Positions 42,442 to 55,300 of a stretch of DNA of 64,000 nt are shown piece after piece (the stretch's first letter is position 1; each line of letters starts with the position of its first letter). The position numbers and the translations under genes are program-made. Source of the DNA: Hirundichthys speculiger (lineage: Eukaryota > Chordata > Actinopteri > Beloniformes > Exocoetidae); assembly GCA_018398805.1 (NCBI GenBank), contig JAGFBZ010000367.1:124001-188000 (forward strand), read 5' to 3'. Below the pieces are notes generated by a model. The model was not told the DNA's origin. It did no database searches and worked only from the letters and a program-made list of their open reading frames with translations.

Positions 42442-45400
42442 TTTCTCCCCCCTCCCCCCCCTTCTTTCTTCACTCCCATTCCCCCTCCCTCTACCTCCCC
42501 CCTTCCGTCTCCCCTCCTTCCCCTCGTTCCTCCTCTATTTTTTTTCACCCCCCCCTTCCCTCATCCCCCCCCTCCCTTCCATCTCTTATCTTTTGTTCCG
42601 CCCCCCTTTCCTCTCTTTCTTTTCCCCCTCCCCCCTTTTCCCTCGTTTTCCCCCTTTTTTCCCCCTCCCCCCCCCCATTTTCTTAACCTTCACTTCCCTC
42701 CCCCCCTTTTTTTTCCCTCCCCCCCTTCTTTCCTCCACCCCCCTCTTGTTCCCCCCCCCCTCTCCCCTTCTTTCCCCCCCCCCCCTCCTTCCCCCTTTTT
42801 TCTTTTTTTCTTCCCCCCTGTCTTTCTTCCTCCCTTTCTCCCCCCCTTTTCCTACCCCCCCTATTTCCCCCTCCTCTCCTTCCCCTTTTTCCCCTCCCCC
42901 CTTCCGCCCCTTCTTTTATTTTTTTTTCCCCCTCTCTTTTCCCTCTTTTCCCCCACCCCCTCCGTTCATGTCCTCCTTACCCCCCCCCCTCCCCTCGCCC
43001 TTTACTTCCCTTCGACTGCCCAATACTTGCCACACGAACTCCCCCCCATTTTCCTTTCTCCCCTCCTCCCCCCCCCCCCCTTATCCCCTTCCCCCCCTTC
43101 TCTCCCCTCTCTCCCTTTTCTTCTTTCTTCTCCTCCCTCCTCTTCCTTTCTTCTTCCCCCCCACGCTTCTCCCCCCTCATTTCCATACCCCTCCCTCCCC
43201 CCCTTACCCCCCCCTCCCCCCCCCTTCCTTCTCTTCTCCCCTTTTTCCTTTCTTCCTCTTTCCTTTTTCTTTTCTCTTTCTCGCTTTCACTTCCAATCTC
43301 CACCTTTCCTTCCCCGCTCCCCCCCCCCCCACTGTCCTCTTTCCCCCTTCCCCCCCACCCCTTTACCCTTTCCCCCACTCTTTTTCTCTCCCTCCTTCCT
43401 CTTTTTTCTTACCCTCCCCCACCCCCCCCCCCCCCCCCCCCCCCCTGCCCTTCCTTCTTTTGTGCCCTCTTCCCCACCCCCCCCCCCCCTCCCTCCATCC
43501 CGCTTTTCTTCCTCTTTCTCTCCCCTCTCCGCCCCCTCACTCCCCCTTTTTCTTCTTTTTTCCCCCTGTCCTGTCTTTTCCTTAGCTTTCCTCTTTCCCG
43601 CCCCACACCCCCCCCCCTTCCCCCCCCCCTCTACCCTTTTTTTCCCCTCCCTTCCCTTCCCCTCCCCCCACCCCCTACCCTCCTTCTTCCCTTCACTCCC
43701 CCCCTTCCCCCCCCCCACACTCCTCCCCCATCCCCCCCCCCCCCCCCCCCCCCCCTGTCTTTCCTCCTTCACCTACCATCACTCCCTTACACTTCCCCTC
43801 CCCTTCCCCCCCCCCCCTTTCGCACCCCACCCTTTCCCCCCTCTGTCTTTCTGCCCTCCCCTCTCCCTCTTTCTCCCCCTACCCCCCTCTTTCCCCCCTC
43901 CTCCCTTTTCCCCCCCCTACCCCTTTGTCTCTCCATCCCCTCCACCCTTTCCTTCTTTGTCCCCCTTCAATCTTCTTTTCCTCTCTACCTTATTTCCCCT
44001 TTCCCCTTCCCATTCCCTTAACCCCTCCTTTCCCACTTACTCCCAATCCTATTTCACCCCCCCCCCCCCCCACTCCCCTCCCCCCTTTTCCCCTTCACCT
44101 TTGTTACACCTCTTCTTTGGTCCCCCCCCCCCCCTTTTTTTTTCCCCCCTCTTCCCCTTTTCCCCTTTTTCTTTTTCTGCTTCTTACTTTTTTTACTAAC
44201 TGCACCCTCTCCCCTCCCCCCCCCCCCCCCCCCTCCCCCCACCCTCTTCTTCAGCCCCCCCCCCAACCCCTTCCTGCCCCTTCCACCTCTCTCTCCCCTT
44301 CTCTCCCCCTCCACCTTCCCCCCACTTTTTCTCCCTCCCCCCGTTCTTGTTCTTCCCCCCTTCCCCCGCCATTCCCCCCCCCCCCCAATCTCCCTCCTCC
44401 TCCTCCGCAGTTCTCCCCCTCCCTTTGTTTTTATCCCCCTTTTTCCTCCCCTCCCCCCACCCCCCCATTTCCGCCTTTCTCTCCCCCCCTTTCTCCTCTA
44501 TTCCCCCCCCACCTCCTGCACCCCCCCTCCTCCCATTGCCCCTCCTTCCGCCCCCCCTTTCTTCCCTTTCCGCTCCCTCCTCCCTTCCCCCCTACCCTTT
44601 TTCCTTTCTCCCCCCCCCCCCACTTATTCCATCCCCCCCTAATTCCCTCTTATCCACCCTACCCAACCCCCCCCCCCCCCTTACCCCTACCCTTTTTGCC
44701 CACCCCTCCCTTCCCCACATTCCCCGTTCCCTTTCCAAACCCCCCCCCACCCCCCCCCCCCCACCCCCCCCACCCCCCCCCCCTCTCTTCTCTCCTTTCC
44801 TCCTTTACACCCCCCCCCCCCCCTTCGCCCTATCCCTCCTTTTCACTTCCCGTCCTCGCCTTCTTCCCTTACCCCCCCCACCCCCTCCCCCCCTCTCCCC
44901 CCCATCCCACCCCCCCCCCCCCCCCCCCTTTCCTCCTCCCCCACCCATCTTTTTCCACTCCCCCCCCACCCCCCCCCCCCCCCATCCTTTCTCTCACCCC
45001 CACCCACCCCCCCCACCCCCCCCCCCCCCCCCCCCACCTCTCTTCCCCCCCGCTTCCTCTGCACGTCCCCTCTCCCGCCCCCTCGTCCCCTTTTTTCCCC
45101 CTGCCCCCCTCTTTTTTCTCCCCCCCCCTCTTTCCCCCCTTCTTTTTCACCTATTCAATCTCCCTTCCCCCCCCTTCACGTACGCTCCCCTCTCTCCCGC
45201 CTTTCCCCCCCTCCCCCGTTTTTCTTCCTCCCTCCCCCCACTCCCACCCCCCCCCCCACCCCCCTCTTTTCCTTCCCCCCCTTTTACCTTCTTTCCTTTC
45301 CTTTCCTCTTCTAACCCCCTCCCCCCCTTCTACCATTTTTTTCCCCTTTCTTTTCCCCTCCTGTTCCCTTCTCTAGCCACCTCCCCCCCCCCCCTTTCTC

Positions 45401-48400
45401 TCCCTTCTCCACCTCCCCTTTTACACCCCCTCCTAACTCCCCCCCACCCCTACTTTCCCTCTCGCAACACCCCCCCCACCTACCTCTCCACTTTCTCTTT
45501 CACCCCCCCCCCCCCCCCTCCCCCACCCCTCTTCTTTTTTCTTCCCCCCCCCCCCTCCCTTCTCCCCTTGCCCCCCCCTGCTCTCTCTTCCCCCCCTTTT
45601 CTCCCCCACCTTCTCCCCCCTCCCTTTCCCCCTCCTCTGGCCCTTCTCCTCTTCTCCCCTTCTTCTTTTTCTTTTTTCATTCCCACCCTTCCCCTTTTTC
45701 TCTCTCCCCCCCTCCCCCCCCCCCCTACCTTTTTCCCTTTCTCCCCCCCCCCTCCTTCCCCCCCCCTCCCCATTTTCCTTTTTATTCCTCCTCTTTTTCT
45801 CCTCCTCCTCCCGTTTCTCCTTCCCCACGTCTTCTCTCTTTCCCTTCCTCTTCCACCCCCCCCCCCCCTTTGCCTCTGTCCTTTTTCCCCCTCCTTTTCT
45901 TCTCCCCCCCCCCCCATCCCCTCCGGTTCCGCCCTCCTTTTTCTCTTCAAGCGTCCCCTTTTTCCCCCTTCTCCCCCCCTTTTTTCCCCCTGTCCCATCT
46001 GCTTTCTCCCCCCCCCCCACCTTCCCCCCACCCCCTCCCCCCCTTCCCTGTTCCCCTCCCCCCCCCCTACCCTCCTTCCCCCCTCCTCCACCCCCCCCAC
46101 TCCCCCCTTTACCTTCCCTTTTTCTTCGTTGTCTTCTGACCTTTCCCCTTCCTTTGTCTTTTCCCTTTTCCTCCTTCCCCCCCCCCCCTCCCCTCCCTCC
46201 TTTTGCCTCTCCTTTCCCTTCCTGGCCCTTTTGTTCCTTTTTTCCCCCCCATTTCCCCTTTTTTATTCCATTTTTCTTTTCCACTCCCCCCCCTCTTTTC
46301 CCCCCCCCTTTCTCCCCCCCCCCCTTCCCCCCCCCTTCCCTCCCTTCTTTTTCCCCCCTTTCCCTGCTTCATCCCTCTCTTCCCCCCCACCCCCCCCAAC
46401 CCTCTGCCCCCCTCCTTCCCCCACTCCCCCTCCTTTTTTCTCTTTTTCACCCCTCTTCCCCCCCTTTTAACAACTTTCCCCGCCATTCCCCTCCCCTACC
46501 CCCCCCCCCACCCCCCCTTCGATTCTTCTCCCCCCCGGCCCCCCCCCCCTCCTTCTTTCTTTTTGCCCCTTTTACTCATTCCTCTCCTTTTTCCGTTCTT
46601 TCCCCTCTTTCTCTCCCCCCCACCCCCTCCTCCCCCCCCCCCCCCCCTCCTTTCTTCTCCCCTTTCCCCTACCGCCCCCCCCACCCCCCCCCCCTCCCTC
46701 CTTCCTTCCCCACCCCCTCCTCACCCCCTCTCTTAACCCCCCCCCCTCTCCCCCCCCCGCCCCCCCTTTTCGTTCCTCCCTCTCTTTCCCCCTCCTCCTT
46801 CCCCCCCCTTTTTTCTTACCCTTTTCTTACCCTCCACTCCCTCTCTCCCACTTCCCCTCTTCCTCCCCTCCCCTTCCTCCCCCCCCCCCCCACTTCTCCC
46901 CCCCCCCCCCCCCCCCCCCCCCCCACTCCCCCCCCCCTCCCTTTTTCCCCCCCTCTCCCCGATCTCCTCCCCACCCCCCCCCCCTCTTTTTTTCCCCCCT
47001 CCTATACCTCCCCCAATCCCCCCCCCTCTCCCACCCGCCCCTCCTTCCTCATCCCCCGTCCTCCCTCCCAGCCTCCACCTCTCTCCCCCCTCTCCTTTCC
47101 CTCTCTTCCCCCTTTTTTTCTCTCTCTTCCTGTTTCCTCTCTCCCCTCTCTTCCCCTACCCCTTTTTTTTTCCCTCCCACCTCTACTCCCTTCCTTTCTT
47201 TTTCCTTTTCCTCCCCTCTCCTCCGATCTCCTCCCCTATCACCTCTTCTTTCTGTCTCTATGATTTTTATCCCGTTCATTCCTTTTCTTTTCCCAACCTC
47301 CCCCTCCACCCCACCCCTTTTCCCCTCTCCCACTTTTCCTTTTCCCTCCACCCCCCCCTTCTTCCCCTCCCCCCACCCCCTCCCCCTCTCTCTTCCCTTC
47401 CCCCCCCCCCTTTTCCTCCACCCCCCCCCCTCCCCCCCCCCCACCCCTCCTCCGGCTCTTCCCCCCTCTACCCCCCTCCCTCTTCCTTTCCCTCCCCCTC
47501 TCCTTCTTCCCAACCACCTTTCCCCTCCTTTCTCTCTCTTTCCCTCTCCTCCCCCTCCCTTTCCTTCCCCACAATCACTATTTAACCCGTCCCCCTACTC
47601 CCTCCCACTCGTTCCCCCCCTACCCGTACCCCTCCTCTCCTTTTTTTTCCCTTATCCTCTTCCTTCCTCCCCCTACCTACTATCCTCTCTTTATTTCTTT
47701 CAGGTCCGCCCCCCCTTTCTCCCCCCTCCCTTCTTCTCTCTCCTCCCCCGTTCTTTTCATTCACCCCCGTTTACTTATCCCTTCCTCTTACCCTTTCCTT
47801 TCCCCAACTTTCCTCCTCCTTCTTCCCCCTTCCGCCCCCCCCCCAACCCCTCACCCCTGTTCCCCATTGCCCCCCCCCCACCCCCCCCCAAGCCCCCTCC
47901 CCCCTTCCCCCCCCTTTCCTTTTCACTCTCACGTTCCCCCACTCACCCCCCCCCCCCCAATCCCCTTTTCTCTTTCCCTCCCTCACCCCCCACAGGTTCC
48001 TTCTCCTCCCCCCCCCTCCCCTTCTACCTCTCCGTCCTTTCCCATTCCATCTCCCTCTTCTAGGCCCCTACTTCGCTAATCTACCTTAATTAGTCTTACT
48101 GCTCCCGCCCTGTTCTCAATTGCCACCCGCCTATTCATGTTTGTCTTCTTCCCCACATATCCTTTTCCCCCTTACCTTCTCTTCTTCTACCCTCCCACTT
48201 GGTTCATTACACACTCCTCGTCCCTATCCTGTCCACCTACTCCGAAACTCCTACACTTCCCTCTCCCCTTACCGCCTTTTCCTCGCCCCCCCTCAACAAT
48301 GCTCCACAGACACATACTGAACCAACCCGTTTACCATACTAAATTACTGCCCCTCACCTCCCTCCTCAGTCGCCGTCATGCGACTTTTCGGCACTCCTTT

Positions 48401-50399
48401 TCCCCCTTCCCACCAGCACTCTATTCCCTCCACCTCCCCTCGTCCCATAACCCCCACTTCCTACCGCCCTACTACGCCTTCCTCCCCCGTTTATCCTCTC
48501 CACGATCATCTCCTCTCCTTCCTTTCCATCTCCGCACCTCCTTCCTTCAACCTCCCCCCCCTTCTTTGAACTAACAATTTTTAATGTTTACCCTCATCCC
48601 CTACGTCCAATATTTTTCTCACCTCTTCTTGTCCCCCTCTTATTCCCCCCCCCCCCCCCCCCCCCTTTCTTCCTTTCTCCTTTCTTCCTCCTCCCCCCCT
48701 CCCCTTTCATACTTTTCTCTCCCTGCTCTCTCCCCCCCCCCCTCTCCCCTCCCCTACCGCTCCTTCTCACTCGTCCTACCCCCCCCCCCCTCTTTTCTCC
48801 CCACCCCCCCCCCCCCCCCCCTCTCTCCCTCCTCCTCCCCCCCCCCGCACCCGCTCCCCCCCTTTTTCCTCCCCCCTCTCCCCCTACTCCCCTCCTCCTC
48901 CCTCCCCCCCCCTTTCCGTTCTCCTTCCATCCCCCGTTTCCCCCATCCCCCACTTTCTTTTCCCCTTTCCCACCCCCACCCTCCCCACCCCCCTTTACCC
49001 CCCCCCCTTTCTTTGCCTGCGCCCCCCCTCACCCTTTCCCCCTCCGTTTGCCCCTCCCCCCTCCTTTCTTTTTTCCCATCCCTCCCCCCTCCCCCCCTCC
49101 CCTCTGCCTTTCTCACCCCACCATCCCCAGCCACCTTGCGCACTTCGACGCCATCCCGCCTTCCCCTAACGTGCCTTCTTCGCCTCCTCTATACCCCTTC
49201 CACCCTTTCCCTCATACCCTCCTCCTTCCGCCCCAGGCCGCCACCCCCCCCCCCCCCCCTCCCCCCACCCCTATTCCTCTCCTTTCTGTCCTCCTTTCCC
49301 CCCATCTCCCCTCCCCCTCCCTCCTCACTTTTTCCTTCTCATTTTTTCTCACTTCCCCCCCCTTCCCACCTCCTCCTCACCTCCCACCCCGCTACCTCCC
49401 TCTTTCCTTCCGCCGCACCCGGCCCCCCCATTTCCTTTCCCCTCCCCATCTGCTTTTATTCAGAATTCCTCACCCTCCTTCATGTTTTTTTTTGATCTTC
49501 CTCCCCCCTCCCCCTTTCCTACCTTCTCCTACTACCCTACCGCCCCCCCACCCATCTCCCTACATCACCCCCATTTCTCCCTTTTTTCCCATCCCCCTCC
49601 GCTCCCCAACCCCCACCCCATCTACCCATTCCCCCTCCTTCTTTCCCCCCCCACATTCTTCCCCCCCCACCTTTCCCCCCCCCTACCCAGCCCTCCCCCC
49701 CCCCCTTCCGCTCCTTATGTCTTCGTACCCTTTTCTTTCCCCCTCTCCCCCCCCCCTGCCACTTCCTTCATTCCCCCCCCCTTCTTCCTCATCCCCTCCG
49801 TTCCCCCCCTTCCCCTTCCACCACCCCCACCCCCCTCCTTTATTTCCCCCCTTCTTCCCCTTTCCCTTTTCATTCCTCTTTTTTCCCCCTTCCCCTCTCC
49901 TCCCCCCCTCCCCCTTTTTTTCCCCCTTTCTTCTCCCCCCCCCCCTTTTCTCTCTCCCCCCCCCTTCCCCGTTTCTCCTTTCCTTTCTCCTACTCTCTTT
50001 TCCCCTCGTACCCCTCCCCTCCCCCCCCTTCTATCCTTCTCCCCTTACTCCACCCCCCCTCTTTCCCACCCCCCCTTTCTCCCTTCTACTTTCCCCACAC
50101 CCCCCCCCCCTCCCCCATTTTTCCCCCCACTCCCCCCCTCCTCTTTTTCTTCCCTTTTCCCTTCCTCCCCTTCCCCTCTCTTACCCCATTCTCTCTTTTC
50201 CCTCTTTCCTCTTTTTCCTCCTTACCCTTCCTTTTTTCCACCCCCCCCCCCTTCTTTGTCCCCTTTTTTTTTACCCCCACCTTTTATTCTCCCTCCTTCT
50301 CCCCGCCCCTCCACCATTGCTCCACCCCCCCTTCTCCACCTTCTTCTCCTCTATTCCCCCCTTCCCCTCTCTTTTTTTTCTTTTTTCCCCCCCCCCCAC
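42442..50399 (+). repeat. Eight-kilobase homopyrimidine (C/T) tract
   Basis: The plus strand is almost entirely C and T, with C dominant, few A and very few G. C-runs reach 24 bases (43422-43445 and 43732-43755). No fixed period is visible. The stretch 48060-48620 is less pure. Because stop codons need purines on this strand and T on the other, very long frames (up to 707 codons of Pro/Ser/Phe/Leu) appear and mean nothing. The edges with normal sequence are sharp. It may be a real polypurine-polypyrimidine satellite, or an error-prone read layer used to fill a gap. Confidence 0.9.
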
Positions 50400-51645
50400 G
50401 TCTATTTAAAGAAACCCTTGATCTCCGGCCTGCTCATCTCACCCAGCCGTCACTCCTTCGTCCTCATGAACTGAGGATCACTGAGACGGACTGACTCCCA
50501 TTATGTCTCCTTATCCAAATCCAGCGGCTGCATCTGGCTGCCTCATCTGCCCCCAGTACTCCCAGTTCCCCCAGTAATGAGATCAATGATCCAGCTATGA
50601 ATCCCACTTCCACTGGACGTACCTCAACCTCATTATCATCATTATTATAATCACCGACTATCTGAGGCTCAGAGCAGAACATCGTCAGCTCCTCCAAATG
50701 AGGTTTGACGTGTTCGAACCGGTGAATGACTAACCTGCAGCAACTTAACTAAATTACTGCTTCACAATCAAAGAGGAACGTCGCACGTTCTTCCCTTTTC
50801 TGCTTCGGCTGGAACTAATTTACGCACAGAGGCTGCGTACTGGGCAGGAAGTCGTCGTATTAGCGATGCTCATTATGCCCACACATGGCTCATTCCTAAT
50901 TAAGCCGCGTATCTTAATAGCTCCAGTTGAATTGTTTCACTTTGACGTTGTGGATTCCTTGTTATAGTGGTGGTGGTGGGGGGGCTGGACTGTAGTTTCT
51001 TTCATGTCTCATAATTATTGGCACTTTTGACTTCCAGCAACACTGATGAAGCATTTAAAGAGAGGAGCTGGAGAAAGTGAACGAAAGTGCCTGTTTGAAC
51101 GTTCCTGAATGTTCCCTGTTTAATGAATCAAGATGTTCTGCCGAACGCACAAACCTGACATTCGCAACCGTTTTTCGTTTCCTGTGATTTTAAAGAAAGA
51201 AATCAAGTGTTCAAAGGTACTTCTGTCTGCAGAGATGCTCGATGCCCCGAACAGATGCTGGAGCTGAGGAAGAGGACGGGCTGAGGAAGTCGTCCTGCGA
51301 AGCTGAGACGAGACGCCGCCAGCTCCGGTGCAGCTGTCATTCATTCACCCCCCCCCACCTCCCGCCCCCAGATAAAGACGGATGGGCTTGTCACGCGAGA
51401 TCCCACGCAGCCACATCACACGTCACGCCGGCGCTGACGGAGAGCCTGTTGACGAGGATGGAAGAGCTGCCTGTCTGGGAGCGCCGGCGTCAGCCGGTAA
51501 ACACACCTGTCTGCTCTCCGCCGCCACCGCCGCATCGAGGAAGGAAGATGTCTGAATCTGGGGCGCGCTGATAAGTCTCAAAACGAGTCAACGCACAAGC
51601 TGGAAGCTACAGTCTGGAGAGGAATTTCACATGGATGTCCTGTCT
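50400..51645. other. Non-repetitive segment; candidate regulatory DNA
   Basis: Ordinary sequence resumes abruptly at 50400. The stretch 50840-50960 (CATTCCTAATTAAGCCGCGT, CTTAATAGCTCCAGTTGAAT) is typical of conserved noncoding DNA. Frames at 51120-51571 lie on opposite strands without domains. Confidence 0.35.
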
Positions 51646-52010
51646 GCGCTCGGGACGGGAACTGATAAGATTTTTCCGATTCTGATTCCATTATCGATAC
51701 CGTTTAACGATTCGATTCTTTATCGATTCTAATTTGGGGAAAAAGGAGAACAAACAGTTTTATTAGCATCAGTTTTTATTTACTTAAAAGTCACGACCTT
51801 ACTTTTACTTTTACGTTACCTGTTGTAATATGTAACTGTGCAAATACACAAGAATGTGTAACATTTTACTAACAGATTTTTCCTAATAGAAATGAAAAAA
51901 AATCTCCCTTTTAAAATGATATATGAGCTCACTAAGCACTCAAAAATAATAATAAAGAAAGATAAATACAATCAAATACAACGGAACAGTGCATAGTACA
52001 AATCTGCAAA

Positions 52011-52691
52011 TTGGTCTTTGGTCCCAAACACCTGAGGAATGGATTGACTGGATTTACGCTGGCTTCCAGCACAGTTGCGAAAAACCTTGGAGTTATTTTT
52101 GATCAGGATATGTCATTTAAGCAGCATATTAATCAGGTTTGCAAGTCTGCCTTTTTTAATCTCCGAAATATTGCCAAGATTAGGAGCATCCTCTCCCAGG
52201 GTGATGCCGAAAAATTAATCCACGCGTTTGTTAGCTCTAGACTGGATTACTGTAATGCGTTGTTAGCAGGATGTCCGAAAAGCTCGCTAAATAGCCTTCA
52301 ACTGATCCAGAACGCAGCAGCGAGGGTGCTGACAGGAATCCGTAAGCGAGATCACATCTCTCCCGTGTTAGCCTCCCTCCATTGGCTTCCCGTGAAATTT
52401 AGAATTGAGTTTAAAATTCTGCTTCTCGCATATAAGGCCCTTAATGGCCTAGCTCCGCGCTATTTACAAGACTTGATAGCATGTTATGCTCCTAATAGAG
52501 CTCTCCGCTCTCAGAGTGCAGGATTACTCGTCGTTCCTAGAATATCTAAAAGTAGATTTGGAGGACGGACCTTCTGCTACCAGACACCTTTATTATGGAA
52601 CCAGCTACCAGTTTGGGTTAAGGAGGCTGATACCATCTCCATTTTTAAAACTAAATTGAAAACATTTCTGTTCAGTAAAGCCTACAATTAG
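52011..52691 (+). pseudogene. L2-type reverse transcriptase, C-terminal 226 codons
   Basis: This is the C-terminal part of a non-LTR retrotransposon polymerase, open from the insertion edge (TTG at 52011, not a true start) to TAA. After the palm domain, LGVIFD (residues 26-31) and FKQHI (36-40) mark the thumb region. SSRLDYCNAL (75-84), LHWLP (123-127) and LLWNQLP (194-200) are conserved blocks of the L2/CR1 C-terminal region. The palm with its catalytic FADD box and the endonuclease are missing, so it cannot retrotranspose. The lack of stops suggests a recent insertion. Confidence 0.9.
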
Positions 52692-53590
52692 TCTAATCTA
52701 TAGTGTGTAGGGGCTAATAGTTATAACTATAGTTGTAGTAGCTCAGACTAGAGTAGCTCGTCTTAATCACAGCTTCGTCATAGTTATGCTGCTATAGGCC
52801 TACGCTGCAGGGGGACACCAACATGATCTGCTGAGTGGTGTCTCCACTGCTCTTCTCCTTTTCTTCCCTTTCTTCCTCCCTTCCTCCTCCTCCAGCTCAT
52901 TCATAATTATTTGGGAGCACCCTGTTACTGAAACTGTGCTCCATATTCTTTACTTTCCTGTGTTTGTTGTGCTGTTTCTGCCCCCTTTTCTTTCTGTGTA
53001 TTTGCAGGCCAGAGTTTCCTGGGTTTCATGCTGACTTGCAGTTCCATCCTCTGTCCATCCCGGGGTTCTCCTCCACTTGTGTTTGGATGCCGACTGGCGT
53101 GGTGATCGGCGACCTGGTCCTCTGGCCATCTCATCCCAGTGCTGCTGCCTCCATCTGTTTATGTTTATATGGTCATTGTATTTAGTCATTTGTGTCTCTC
53201 CTCTCTCTGTCCTACATCCTCTTTCTGTCCTCCCTCTTCTCTCTGTCCTCCATCCTCTCTCTGTCCTGTCTCCCCTCTTTTCTTTCTTTTCTTTTCTTTC
53301 TCTACCCGGCTGGTCTTCATCAGGAAGGTCCCCCCATATGAGCCAGGTCCTGCTCAAGGTTTCTTCCTCTTAAAGTGGAGTTTTTCCTTGCCACTGTTTG
53401 GTATAAAGGTTTTTTTTCTCCCTACGTGGGAGTTTTTTACCTGCCATTATCATTGATTGGATTTGATTATATAATCTTAGTTGATGATATTTGCTCGGGG
53501 GTCATGCTCTGGGTCTCTGTAAAGCGCCTAGAGACAATTGTCATTGTAACAGACGCTATATAAATAAAATTGAATTGAATTGAATTGAAA
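52011..53590 (+). mobile_element. L2-type LINE, 5'-truncated, with complete 3' tail
   Basis: The insertion contains the last 226 codons of the polymerase gene (52011-52691), a long 3' UTR, and the conserved tail GTCTCTGTAAAGCGCCTAGA with ACGCTATATAAATAAA and terminal TTGAA repeats (53560-53590). This tail is characteristic of fish L2-clade elements and of SINEs mobilised by them. The 5' truncation is normal. No target duplication is obvious. It inserted into an older hAT element. Confidence 0.88.
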
Positions 53591-54125
53591 TACTATGAAG
53601 AATTAACAATTCTTTAGCAGTAAAATAATCATGTCTTCCAGCCTCTGAACCAGCCAGACTCTCTCTCTCATCACGGTCATCTTCTAAATGTAATCCAGAA
53701 GGCATTCGTTTAATAGCATAGCGCTAATGTTATAGCGTGTTTTACAAAGAAGCACATAGTCAGTGGGATAGCTACTAACCAGAGTTACCAGAGGTGATCT
53801 TAGCTTGGCTACTGCTGCTGGGTTGAGATCCATCAGTCCGAAGCGTCAAAAACACGACACTCGTTATCACATGTTGTGTGTTCAAATGTTTCTGCATGTT
53901 AGCCGTGTTCCCTCCCGACGCTGTTATCTCCACTTTACAATGACTGCTAGCTGCCTTGTTGCCATCTTTCTTTGGTGAAGTGAAGCCAAACTTTGGAGCG
54001 TTTGAACCTGGTGGGCGCCATTGTTGTTTACAACTGCAATGCTAACATGCTAAACCGACGTAACTTAATCACGTAAGTGCTTTCTGGAATTGACTGTGCG
54101 TAACTTGCGTAAATTACGTGAGATT

Positions 54126-54869
54126 ATGTGGTGGGACCTTCAGAGAGCTGCGCATGAGTGAACGTCCAAAAATGTGATTTTTTTTTTTTTTCCTCTTTGG
54201 TTTCATGTTTGCTAACTTAATAATGGCTAATCAGAAAAAAAAAAAGATTAAAAGAGGCGTGGTAACTTTTGCATGTGGTCATATCAGGTCAACATTTGAA
54301 CATCTGCATGGTCTCCACGCGTCTGAAATGTGGATTTAGGCCGAACACAGCGGTTTTTAAACTCTGACCAGCTGTTTCATTTGGTGAAACAGAAGCTAAG
54401 AAAGTTCCTTTGATTCATCGGAGGGAAAATGCAGCACCAGGGACGAGACTTATCACATAGTTGAACTGGAAACTGGACAAGAGCAGCTTCCTGCTGGACA
54501 CCAACTGGAGCTGAAGGTGGAAAACAGTCATGTTGGTGCCATCTGCCACTTCAGCTGTTCCTGATACCGCTAGTTTGTTGGCAGCTAAAGCTGCCTGTGT
54601 GCTTTTAACAAAGAGCAGAAGAAGAAAGTACCACTCCGAGCTCCTGGAAAGTTGGGATGTCTTTTTTAAACTTTAAAGCCAATATTTAATTCACAGCAGA
54701 ACCAGATAACAGAACAAGTATTTAAACTGGAAAATTTGACACTTTATCAACCAAATGAGCTCATTTCAGATGTGATTCCTCCGACAGGTCTCTGAATAGT
54801 TGGACAGGAGCAAAAATGGAATAAATGGGAACATTTATGAACTACTGAAGTTAACTGATCTTAGGTCTG
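54126..54869 (+). pseudogene. Short Tc1-like C-terminal relic and flank
   Basis: 54126-54178 translates MWWDLQRAAHE, stop, TSKNV. This matches the WWDLKRAVHAR.PKN segment near the C-terminus of fish Tc1 transposases, with one in-frame stop. The following 650 bp show a T-run (54178-54192) and an A-run but no recognised coding sequence. Confidence 0.5.
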
Positions 54870-55300
54870 TAACGTGATCAGCTATAAAGAGATGATTAGA
54901 GAGGCAGAGGCTCTCTGAAGTAGAGATGGACAGAGGCTCTCCAATCTGTGAAAGAGTGAATAAAAACATGATGGAATACTTTAAAGACAATGTTTCTCAA
55001 CGTCAAATTGCAAAGGCTTTGCAGATCTCGTCATCTACAGATTCAGAGAAACTGGAGACTCTCTGTGCGTCAGGGACAAGGACCAAGACCTTTATTGGAT
55101 GTCTGTGGACGACACTGCATCACTCGTCTCCACGATTGTGTCAGTGACATCACTACAAGGACTCAGGAAAACTTCTGGAAACCCTGTCAGGAAACAAAAT
55201 CCACCGTTCCACCTGCGTATGACAACTGAAGCTCTACCATCAACACGGAAACCACATTTGAATGTGGTCCAGGAGAACTGTCGTATCCTGTGTGCAGCCC
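54870..55300 (+). pseudogene. Tc1-like transposase N-terminal relic
   Basis: The frame at 54926 contains ERVNKNMMEYFKDNV followed by SQRQIAKALQISSST, the helix-turn-helix DNA-binding start of a Tc1-like transposase. A frameshift then moves the reading to another frame, where RETGETSVRQGQGPRPLLD-like sequence can be followed. A nearly intact continuation (RRHCITRLHDCVSDITT) is spread over two more frames. The catalytic DDE part is cut off where an L2 tail begins at 55301. Confidence 0.75.

Larger units (their letters stand above)
51652..54125 (+). mobile_element. hAT-like element split by an L2 insertion and 3'-truncated
   Basis: 51652-52010 and 53591-54125 match the element at 7013-8058 (GGGACGGGAACTGATAAG left end; TTAGCAGTAAAATAATCATG on the far side). 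They are separated by the L2 insertion at 52011-53590, placed between CTGCAAA and TACTATG, which are adjacent in the uninterrupted copies. The right end is missing: at 54125 sequence passes into a Tc1 relic. Confidence 0.82.

Noticed and set aside
43287..47574. Minus-strand Gly/Arg/Glu/Lys-rich open frames
   Set aside because: These are the mirror of the same compositional effect: G/A-only sequence has no T for stop codons.
42428..48063. Very long open frames (385, 390, 483, 707, 369 codons and others) rich in Pro, Ser, Phe and Leu
   Set aside because: They exist only because a C/T-only strand cannot form stop codons. Overlapping frames are all open at once, and none has a domain.
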